Source: Nymphalis io (lineage: Eukaryota; Arthropoda; Insecta; Lepidoptera; Nymphalidae). From it: a DNA stretch of 64,000 nt. Location: contig NC_065918.1 in assembly GCF_905147045.1 (NCBI RefSeq), forward strand, positions 6,014,001-6,078,000, written 5' to 3'. The notes under the pieces are model-generated. The model ran no database searches and was not told the DNA's origin. It worked only from the letters and a program-made list of their open reading frames with translations. Positions 45,431 through 55,446 of the stretch are shown in pieces (position 1 is the stretch's first letter; each line of letters opens with the position of its first letter). The translations under genes were made by a program, and so were the position numbers.

Positions 45431-45879
45431 GTATGAGACTAGAAATATAAAGATACTCTATATATATACAAAATACATCCATACAAACACAGTTTCGGGC
45501 ACGGCTCGTAATTAATAAGCTCTCAAATATATACTAAGAAGTAAATGTGCGAACATAATCCTTGGGGATTGCAGTACAATAGGTATTTTCCTCCTTCTGC
45601 TAGACGAATTAACTCCTAATTTATTATTTACTTTAATTCCTTGGGTGGTAACAGTTGAAATACATGAGTTAGAAGGGGAATACGTATTAGATTTTCCACA
45701 GTTATATACTCTTGTGGATATGTGGATTTCAAAAGTATATTAGCTGCTCGTGCCGACTTCGTTACAGGTAAAATTTATGTAAAGTAACCCATTATTTTTT
45801 TAATGTTCGATATTTCAAATGGTGAAAATTTTATTTTGGTTAAGATTTCAGAGATCTCGTGATGTGTAAGTGGTATTTC

Positions 45880-46085
45880 GCTTATATAGGATATATATAC
45901 TAACGCTTCACTCGCGTCATAATTACGAATTCCTAAATACAATATTCTATATCTCCTTCTTCAAAACTGAAGGATTTAATAACAATCTTTCATCCCCCTT
46001 TTATTTTAAAAATGAAAACCTCAGGGGTTAAAATTTTAAAAATCCTTCCTTAAAGAAACCTTTATATAAATTTTCTTAGTGCTAA
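45880..46085. repeat. Unclassified lepidopteran interspersed repeat
   Basis: tatatactaacgcttcactc and gcgtcataattacg, tcatcccccttttattt and cttccttaaagaaaccttta resemble, on the minus strand, a common insect repeat with gggggatgaaa and a gcgggtgaagc-like end. Strongly decayed. Confidence 0.4.
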
Positions 46086-46089
46086 GGTG

Positions 46090-49000
46090 GCCAGTGGCTG
46101 TGCGTTGATAGGTATCTCAGTCAGTTATTCTTTTATATTTATGACAGATATTAACTCACTAAATATAAAGATATATTGGCAAACATAATATGATGTGACT
46201 GTGATTTCTAAGTTTTAAAATTTTAAATATTTCTAAATGTTATGAATATCGTTTATTAAAATGTTAGTATAAAGTAACAAATACTAACTATTTACAATTT
46301 ATTTAATCCCATTTCCTTTATACTCCTTACTCTGAGGGGACAAGTTAAAAGCCCCTTGTCAGGTAGGAGACTTAGCTCTCTCTTCCCCTCACTCCCTCCC
46401 TCTTCCACTCTATTTGTAACATAAACAATATTTTCCGTTATATCATTAAATTAAAAGTTATTTCAAATTTAAAAACTTGGGTTTACTCAAGTCTATAAAT
46501 GTTTTTTTTTTCGAAAAAATCGTTACAATTATATTAAAACAACAAAGTGAACTCTAAAGAGCATTATAGTGAGATCGATCTGTTTGATCTTTAACTTGCT
46601 ATTGCTCTATCTTATTTCCACATAGCAATTCTATATTTGTCTATTTCATTTACGCACCCGGTGGAAGAGGGCATAATAGAGCAGAAGTCTCTCGGGATGT
46701 ATAAATTGAAATCTCACACAGTTGGCCCTTAAATAAATATTTAGTGACACTAAACTTATTATTGTTGCATATTGCTTTATGAAAATATATCTGATATGAA
46801 TTACACGAAAAAAACTTTTGGCAAATTTTTTACGATTTACGAATTTCCGAACCGCATGTACTTTTTGAGATAATTATTTGTTTTGAATGTTACTTGTTGA
46901 TAATAAGCATACAGGATAAATATTAATCATGTGTATAGCCTTATGTATTTTAGACACACAAACCAAAACCTTCTGAATGAAACCACTTCCTGAACAAATG
47001 CTAACTTATACAGAAATGACAGTCAGAAGTAGAGGCAAGAGCCGATTTTAATTATATCAAGTGTAATATTTAGAGTTTCATAACAAAGCTAAATAACATA
47101 TTTAGTTACACAAGAATGGCTAAGTTTCGATGCTAAGAGTTTGTTTGTATCTTCATCGACATTAGCTCATGACAATGGTAACGATTATTTAAATTAAACA
47201 AGATAGGGAATGAGCATTGAGTAAATGCAAACGGGTTAGCAGGTATTTACGCGACAGGGCGACACCGCGTAGCAATTTGCAAGCATTTCGCAGCTCCATT
47301 GCTTTAACGTAATTACAAAATTTAACGTAACACAATTATCCTTGACGCTTTATGGAATAGATTAAATTTTAAAGAGAATGATCGATGTTGCATTGTATGT
47401 TTAATTGTATGTGAACGTCCGATACATTAAGTAAATTAAATATATTTGCTCAAATACTATGTCAAACAGTCGTTATATATGTTACTGATTTTCAACTATT
47501 CTGTATATGTTTACTCATTATTGCTTCATATCAGGCGGATTTTCTTTGGTAATTATTAAAAAAAATGAGAAAATAAAATTATCAAATCATAGATTAAGTA
47601 TTAAATATATCCGTTTTACTGTTTGACGCTAAGATTAAAAATACTAAATGAAATATCTATAATATAATAATATAATGTAACTAATCCGGTTTGAAGAGTA
47701 CTCGATATGTTTCCAGAAAACTTTAGGATAATGTAAATCAAAATCATTCTTGTTTAACAAATTATTTTCTACCTTTGAAAGTTTTCTTCTATTGTATTGC
47801 TAAAATAAAGTTATTTTACCGAGCTCTCGTTCCATCTCGATAACGCAATTTGTGTCAGAGATAAACATCGTAAGCGTAGCATCTCCGTTGTAGCAGGAAA
47901 TTGTTGCTACACAATTATACTACGCAAAGTTGAACACTAGTTTGCATATACCGGCTTATGTAATTACTTTAAGATAATATCAATTTAGCTATATCTGGAT
48001 CGATAGAAACATGGAAATTTTCATTTTTGAGTTTTTTTACATTATGACCTTGATTGACGCATGAATGCAATGTCAGGCGTCATTTTAGTAAGATTTTTTT
48101 ATAAATATATGGACTTTTTGATTAAGACTATAATGACCTGGCTAATGAAAGACAGAAATTCTCAGATGACGGTTAGTAAAATCATATTTAAAGATTTTTA
48201 ATGAAGTAAAATATTGTAAATAAGCAATTAAAGATAAAACATTTAAGTTATTATATATGTATTATTTAATTAAATAATTGCTTAAAATATTTTTAAAAAC
48301 ATTTTACAAATTTAACCATAATTATAAATATGAATTAAACGTTAAATCAAAACATTGCTTTATTGTTACAATAATTAGTTCCCTCGGCTTAACTTTAACA
48401 CCGTACGTTAGTATTCAAGCATCGTTCACAAGCGATGTTTGAATACAGTAAATACTAGTAAGTGTCAACATTCTGATTGGGTGTATACTATACAAAGAGC
48501 GCGTTATTAATCCCATGTATTCTTTGAGACTCAGTTATTCTGATCACGGAACGAAGGACCACCCCATCATGTGTTGATAGAACACCCTCTGTCTAACGTG
48601 TTTGGTATTTGTAAAGCGCTGCTGTGAAAACAAATTAATTATAATCAAGTAAAATGAGACCAATTAAACTTCCTCCTCGGATAATCCGGAATTTGTTACA
48701 TATGCGTTGCGAAGATATTACGCACAGTAAAAATAAATACGAAAAATAAGTCTTCTCCGTGAGGGGGAGGGTATTATCTTGTAATGTGAAGCTACTTAGA
48801 AATATGTAATTCTATTTTTTATAAAAAGTAGTTTTTGATTAGTTTAACTTCACATTTTTAAAATTTTCAACATGTTATTCCTTCATCCGAGCTGTATTCC
48901 TAAATAAAATATTCAATCTTTCTCTTTAAATTTATTCTGTGTGAATTTTTAGCTCAGAAGTTATGAAATCGAGATAGAAGCGTTTTGAGAATACTGTTTT

Positions 49001-49119
49001 TTCAACGACCGTAGGTAGAATTCGATTTCGAATTGTATTTGCATGTCTATTGTCTGACATTTTCCAGTGTACTCAATGAAAATTCATATTTTGCCGCAAT
49101 CTGGGATATCCTCATTGAC
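46090..49119. other. Stretch without a gene
   Basis: AT-rich, no coding signal. Balanced blocks at about 47225-47300 (gcgacagggcgacaccgcgt) and 47815-47900 (gctctcgttccatctcgata) could be small conserved elements. A weak 14-base hairpin sits at about 48411-48455 (tattcaagcatcgt and its complement). Confidence 0.4.
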
Positions 49120-49400
49120 TTGGTGGTAGGGTTTTGTGCAAGCCCGTCTGGGTAGGTACCACCCACTCATCACATTTTCTACCGCCAAACAGCAATAATT
49201 AGTATTGTTGTCTTCCGGTTTGAAGGATGAGTGAGTGTGTTACTACAGGCAGTACAGTAAAGTACAGTAGAGTTTCCAAGGTTGGTTCAAACCGCCATTG
49301 ACGATGAAGGGAATATTATATAATAGTTAATATTTTTTACAGATCAATGGTGACCACTTACCTTCAGTTGGCCCATTTCTGATTTTACCTACATTTTTTA
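49120..49400 (+). mobile_element. SINE-A, diverged copy
   Basis: ttggtggtagggttttgtgc, ggtaggtaccacccactcat, ccggtttgaaggatgagtga, then a repeated cagtacagtaaagtacagta in place of the usual acaggcacaagggacat, and tggtgaccacttaccttcag near the end. No clear A-tail. Confidence 0.85.
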
Positions 49401-50574
49401 TATTAAAATCTATTTTATGTTTTCAATTAGAATATTTAACAAAAGTTATATTGAGATACGCTAAGCAGAAACTACGAAGTCAAAACACTCGTCTCATAAA
49501 ACATGGAGACCACGCACCAAACGTACTACGTACAATGCATTTATCGAAAAATGTTTTAACTCCGAAACTGTGAAAGCCTATAGCCTAATTTGCATTCAAA
49601 GGATTTGAAAATACCCTCGTTTTTGTTTTTCAAATTGCACCCAGTTGTTTTTTGCGTATATTCTTTTAAAACACGTATATATATTAAATATAACATAAAT
49701 AAATGCTTTATATTAAATAATATAATTAATTATAAAAAAAAAATAATACAGGTGACATTCCATTTTTTTTCTATTTAGTAGATTCAAATTAATTTGTCAA
49801 GATCACTATATACTATTTGTAGAAAAATAATAAACATACACAAACGATTACGTGCCACACTCTTATAAACGTAAAATAAAACACAAAAACTTCACCCCAT
49901 TTGCATATTTAAATTGCTGCTAGCAACTTTGACCTTACACTTTTTCATCTTTCCACGGATACACAAGAAATCAGAAAAAAATATTTTCATAAACCAAACC
50001 GATTTATTCATTAAAAAAGTTAAACGTACATATATTATATGCATGCAATTCATTAGCTTATTATTTCCATTTTAATAAATTGCATGAGATAAATATATAG
50101 AAAGTGTAAATTGTAATTATACAATTGAGTCATGTGTTTCATGTCATGGCAGAAATAATTGACAAAGTAACACTGCTTAAATAAAAAGATGGCGTTTTAA
50201 AAATTTTCTTTAAAATGATATTTATCAAGTTATACTTTAATTAATCTCAATGTTAATTATCTTAAAAACTCAGCAGCTATGTGATGAGCCAGGACAAGGG
50301 TAACCTACACATTAATCATTCCGGCACGCCTTATCTCGAGCTCGTCCGCACGTCAATTCACATTTTCTGTTTATTTTGCTACTATGAAGATCATTATGAC
50401 GTCCATATTTCATTATGTTCAGGTAGTTAGATATCTAGTAAGTGATTAACAGGAATATTATACAACTAATTGATCGAGACGAACTTATTCGTCGAGACGA
50501 TTGAATCTCAATAGATTGATGCTGCTGAATACAAAGGGCGTGTATTGAGATATTCAGAATAATATTAGATCTAT
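49401..50574. other. AT-rich stretch without a gene
   Basis: Nothing recognised. 50275-50360 is a small balanced block (ttccggcacgccttatctcg). Confidence 0.45.
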
Positions 50575-50680
50575 TGTAACGGTAACGTCCGTCACGTGAA
50601 TATCAGACATGTTTGGTTTGAAGAGAGGAAGTATTTACCCAGCAGTGGGATTTTAAAGTTGTTACTTTACAACGAATTCA
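50575..50680 (+). mobile_element. SINE-C 3'-end fragment
   Basis: ttggtttgaagagaggaagt, atttacccagcagtgggatt and aaagttgttactttac match the SINE-C end. The 5' boundary is unclear. Confidence 0.65.
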
Positions 50681-50754
50681 TAAAAGAAACATAATTAATA
50701 TTATGATAATAATAATGGCAAGGGAAACTAACTGAATGCGTTATAGATAACAAC

Positions 50755-50980
50755 TACACACACAGATGCACTAATTCTTCTCACACTCATATTACGATGG
50801 GACAACTGGACCAACGGCTTTATTAGCTAAGCCAACTAGTCAACTTCCTAACTCAGTACTGCTATTGAGAATTCATCGACAGATAAACCCTATTACATAT
50901 TTAGCCTGCCCTATGGTTTAAGCCCAGTACCTCGAGATCTGCAGCCTACCTGTACACTAGACCACGGAGATAGTCAATAA
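50755..50980 (-). mobile_element. SINE-B, diverged copy
   Basis: cacacagatgcactaattct, tcatattacgatgggacaac, ggaccaacggctttattagc, cagtactgctattgagaatt, and cccagtacctcgagatctgc with cactagaccacggagatagt follow the reverse complement of SINE-B, including the A-box region (gtctagtg). Confidence 0.75.
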
Positions 50981-51525
50981 TTGTATGATATAAATATATT
51001 ATACTGAATGCAAGTAGAGTAAGATTGATTCGAATTTTTTTATTTTCAGTTTCAATTTGTCTAGGTGTTTGCCTCTGTTTGCTCTGAAAATACAGTTGTT
51101 TATGACAACTTGTTTTATCCGATGACTTAATGACTAACTAACTAACTAAATACATTAAGCACAATAATCACTCTTTATCAAAACAAAATGCATATCCAAT
51201 AACCCTAATATAGCACCTAGAACATTACATTTCCATGTCGATGCCGTCTCGAGACGGTTTCGTGCAAATAATTGACTACGTCTCATATCGACATATTTGG
51301 GAGATTGCAACTTTATTCAAAAGATTCCTGCTGTTGACACATTGAAGGTGGCATAAAATTTAGTAGGCTTTTTGTTAGTATTGGTAGTAAGTAGGAATAT
51401 CTTTGCCTATATTTAATTTTATTACTTCCTATTATAATACATATTCTATTTTATGTTACAATTTCATTTAAAAAGTATTAAATTAAAATATGGATTACGT
51501 TGAGCGGCATCATATTTAAAGTGAA
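50981..51525. other. AT-rich stretch without a gene
   Basis: Nothing recognised. A perfect 14-base palindrome, ccgtctcgagacgg, lies at about 51244-51257. Confidence 0.45.
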
Positions 51526-51780
51526 AACAAGTAACAACCGTAAATATCCCACAGCTGGGCTAAGGTTTCGTCTTCTCTTGAGGTGAGGGTTTAGAGGTTA
51601 TTCCACAGCGATACTTTAATGTGACAGAACTTCTTGCGAGACAAGCAGGTTTCCTCACAATATTTTCCTTCACCTTCGAGTACGAAATAAATGATAAACA
51701 TGAATTAAGCACTGGAAGACTCCGCGCTCACCTCAATATTTACGTGTTATAGCCACTAAGCCATCTCAGTTTTTAAAAAG
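51526..51780 (-). mobile_element. SINE-C, near-complete copy
   Basis: cgtaaatatcccacagctgg, ctaaggtttcgtcttctctt, gacaagcaggtttcctcaca, atattttccttcaccttcga and atgataaacatgaattaagc end in a tRNA-like head (cgtgttatagccactaagcc, atctcag). This is the best-ordered SINE-C copy in the window. Confidence 0.85.
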
Positions 51781-52064
51781 ATGGTTGTTATGAGGCAATA
51801 TTCAAATATATATTAATTTTCTACGACAATATTATTTATTATAGTGATCTTAACTGTGCACTATCACTTCACTCCATAATTGCGTAGATTGTATCAATGA
51901 GAACTTAGCCCTCATTCATTATCAACATATTCTACATAATTACGTCAGTGAAACATATCATCAATGTCTAGGGACGTCCGTTTCACATAACATTAAGACA
52001 TATTCAATTGAATTCAAAATATTTCAATCTCAAGTTTTATTAGCTTTGATCGATAAAATTACCT

Positions 52065-52280
52065 TTTAAGTCTATATATAAGCGAAATAACACCTACTCA
52101 TCACAAGATCTCCGAAACTATAGATCCGATTGTACTCACTAAAAACGGATTGTACTCACTAAAAACGGATTGTACTCAAATCCAAAATAAATTTATCATC
52201 ATCTCAAACTTGGAATACAAGTTTTAACTAAATTAAAAAATTGCCTCTTTATTATTTTGTATGAATTTTATTTATCTTTA
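52065..52280 (+). repeat. Unclassified lepidopteran interspersed repeat with a local tandem
   Basis: tctatatataagcgaaataa, cacctactcatcacaagatc and tccgaaactatagatccgat match a common insect repeat in which a prompt to tccgaaactatagatc and gattg is usual. At 52126-52178 the word attgtactcactaaaaacgg is repeated with a 20-base period, 2.7 units. Confidence 0.6.
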
Positions 52281-52559
52281 ATAAAAAAAAGAAATTAAAC
52301 CGAATATAATTAACCATTAATGATATAAAAACATACGATAATCCTATATAACATTCCATACACAGTTAAATCGACCAAAGCCAAAAATATAGCAATAATA
52401 ATTAATTTAATAGAAATGAGCGCAAATCTTCCAACTCCTTTTGTCATCGGATAAACGTTTATGTCGTATTGAATGAGAACATGAATGTGGAGCAGCGTAT
52501 TATAGAGAAAAAAAAGAATAATTGACTAATCAAAATAAAATGCGACTAAATAAAAAATA

Positions 52560-52690
52560 CCAAGCTCGTCTGGGTAGGTACCACCCACTCATCAGATATT
52601 CTACCGCAAAACAGCAGTACTTGGTATTGTTGTGTTCCGGTTTGAAGGGTGAGTGAGCCAGTGTAATTACAGGCACAAGGGACATAACAT
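52560..52690 (+). mobile_element. SINE-A, internal segment only
   Basis: caagctcgtctgggtaggta through acaggcacaagggacataac is nearly identical to young SINE-A copies, but both the first 18 bases and the whole 3' third with the A-tail are absent. Loss of the 3' end is not expected from normal retroposition. Confidence 0.88.
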
Positions 52691-53257
52691 ACTTTACTCA
52701 CTAATAATTTAGTTAGTAAAGTACAGCTTATGGTTATGCTTAGGTTACGTATAGCTCACTCCTAGGCCTCATCGCGGATTTCATCACGTATATTTCCTTT
52801 AACCGTTAAACGCAAAATAGATTATAAACAAAGTCTATATTAAAATTCAGAAGTGTTTGCCGGAGACTCAATCCGCAATAATCGATTAAGATTCACATAT
52901 TCACGATTAACATACACTTATTCATATCGGCTTAAATATAAACACAATTATTACCGAGTAAATATAAAATATTTCATTTTTATTTTTTCCGTAACGACTG
53001 CAAAATAACTTATGACGGATTTAAAGCGTCTAAGGAACATTCTGTATGTACGGCGGGCTTGAATTAAATATACATGTAATCTGTTAACTTCATACTCCTA
53101 AGCCAACAATGTTTGTAAGATTCATTACCCGTCTGCCAGGCCTGTTCTGGTGAAAACGATAAGAATTAAGAGGGATTGTTGTATTTCATTATTTCGACCC
53201 AGTCTTTGTTTAAGTTACTCTTATCTACACGTCATTAACTGCATGTTTAATAAATAG
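52691..53257. other. AT-rich stretch without a gene
   Basis: Nothing recognised. Confidence 0.5.
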
Positions 53258-53465
53258 TAAAGCCGCGATGACTCAGTGGATAGATCATAGAACGTATAAA
53301 TCGAATATGAAGGGTTCGAATCCGGACGAGCACTAGTTTAAATTTATGATTTTAGAGGTCTTTGAATTATATCAACTAGAATGGCGTAGTAGAATTAGCT
53401 CTCGAGCCTTTTTAACCGGGGAGGTATTTGTCCAAAAGTGAGCTATTAAAAAGTTAATAAAGACT
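53258..53465 (+). mobile_element. SINE-C-like, tRNA head well preserved
   Basis: agccgcgatgactcagtgga (A box tgactcagtgg) and agggttcgaatccggacgag (perfect B box ggttcgaatcc) are tRNA-like. The body is shortened: gaatggcgtagtagaattag, ctctcgagcctttttaaccg and gggaggtatttgtccaaaag. Not a tRNA gene, since no cloverleaf acceptor pairing is evident. Confidence 0.7.
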
Positions 53466-53570
53466 ATTATATTTTAGAGTTAAAATCTTATCATCCTACT
53501 CATAGTATTATTTTATAGTTTTATACTAATTATTTTTAAATATTTCAAAATATTAATATCGCAGCAGCAT

Positions 53571-53872
53571 ACTGGTGGTAGGGCTTTGTGCAAGCTCGTC
53601 TGGGTAGGTACCACCCACTCATCAGATATTCTACCGCAAAACAGCAATACTTAATATTGTTGTGTTCCGGTTTGAAGGGTGAGTGAGCCAGTGTAATTAC
53701 AGGCACAAGGGACATAAAATCTTAGTTCCCAAGGTTGGTGGCGCATTGGTGATGTAAGCAATGGTTAACATTTCTTACAATGCTAATGTCTAAGGGCGTT
53801 TGGTGACCACTTACCATCAGGTGGCCCATATGCTCGTCCGCCTTCCCATTCTATAAAAAAAAAAAAAAAAAA
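53571..53872 (+). mobile_element. SINE-A, complete young copy
   Basis: From actggtggtagggctttg to cccattctata plus an A-tail of about 18 bases. The word agcat occurs just before it (53566-53570) and just after the tail (53872-53876), a likely target-site duplication. This copy is a good reference for the family. Confidence 0.92.
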
Positions 53873-55200
53873 GCATAAAACTAATCCGTTTGAAGTGTTC
53901 GATTTATTAGTCTAGTAAACTATGTAAGTAATATAAATCTTATTTTTTTATTATTCATTTACGCCTTACTACTACTTCAATCTTAATTTAGTTTTGACTA
54001 AACAAAACATTGTAATTTTTTTTTCAACAAAAAAACATTGTAGATAAAACGCGTCGAATTGGACTTCCAATTTTAATAAATCCAATTATGCGGAGGCTCG
54101 ATCGTTTTTGATTAAAACCGAACATTGATTTTCTTAAGCCATCACCTGGCGAATACATTTTAGGATTCTTGTTACTAATAATTCATTAAACTTAAAATAA
54201 AGACTTCAACCGACCGAACATTTTGTTAAATTCTAATAAATTTTTTGGTTTTAGTTTATCAAAAATACACTAAATTTTAGGTAATGTTTATCGCAAATTT
54301 TCAATTTGCAAATGTTCAATAATAATAAAATTTGTTATTTTAACTGAGATCTTCTCTTAGGGAAAAAGTTTTAATTATAAATCTGTCATAATACAAACAA
54401 ATTACATAAAAAAGGCCATCATTCATATTATTGACACATTTAATAGTCCCCAACAGTTTAATGATTGATGAATAATATAATAGAAATGTAATCAGACTTC
54501 TAAACGTGTTTTATTTATATATAATTTGCCACTGACAAATATAAACAAAACAATGAACGGCCTAATGGTTACTATCAACAATTGGATAAGGCAATAAAAA
54601 TATTTTACCTGTCCTTCCCCCTATCTGCCGAGAGTGGGGCGGCAGTCACGCGATGGCGTATTGCTTTAGTGCCCATTAGTACTAATTTCACTGTCTGCTT
54701 CAGGTTTACGACTTACTATGCTACGTTATATTATACCTACCTATGTGTACCTATGTGTACAATGTTTGTATGTCACTGAAAATTGTGAGTATTATAATGC
54801 ACTAATGTTTATATGTATCCTGCCGGATAGACAGAAGCGGTCCATTTATAACTAGAAATAATACCAATTTCGAAATATAAACGCAATGTCTTCTTAATTC
54901 AAAAATATGATTTCGCCCGAGGGTTTTTTAAAAATATTTTTTTTTTCAAAATAGGTTCTATTTAGACGGTATTAAGCGTCCATATCACCAGTAAATAGGT
55001 ATTTATTATTTGCTTCATTTGGAGTATATTCCTTTCTTTCCAAAAATAAATATAAATCAATTTTAACTCAAGACCGCCATAGAGATGGTTTCCGTCAGTG
55101 TGTAACGTCGTGAAATCTGACAGGTGAAGGGAATCTGAGTACAATGGTACGCCACCCTTATCGCTAAAAGGAAAATAAATGAGGCCACTTTTTTCCACTT
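53873..55200. other. Stretch without a gene
   Basis: AT-rich. The open frame 54582-54779 crosses a balanced block (cccctatctgccgagagtgg) but has no recognised domain. 55040-55190 (agaccgccatagagatggtt) is also balanced and directly follows the LINE 3' end on the minus strand. Confidence 0.4.
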
Positions 55201-55446
55201 TTTTTTTTATTTTTATTTTATTTATTTAAGATTCACCAGTGGTAAATACATCAACACGTACAAAGGTATACAATTTTAATACAACTTAAAACTAAATGCA
55301 TTACCTATTAAGGTGAATACCACTTGCAAAGATAAAGTTGGAGATGACAAACTTATAAATAATTAATTGTTAGTAAATCAAGGTTAAAAATGACAAGAAT
55401 TAACAATAATAGTAAAATAAAAAAATACAAATATAAACAAAATAAA

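Noticed and set aside
48411..48455. Hairpin as a microRNA gene
   Set aside because: Arms of only about 14 bases with mismatches, too short for a precursor, and no known seed recognised.
53260..53335. tRNA gene
   Set aside because: B box is perfect, but acceptor-stem pairing is not evident and SINE-like sequence follows.
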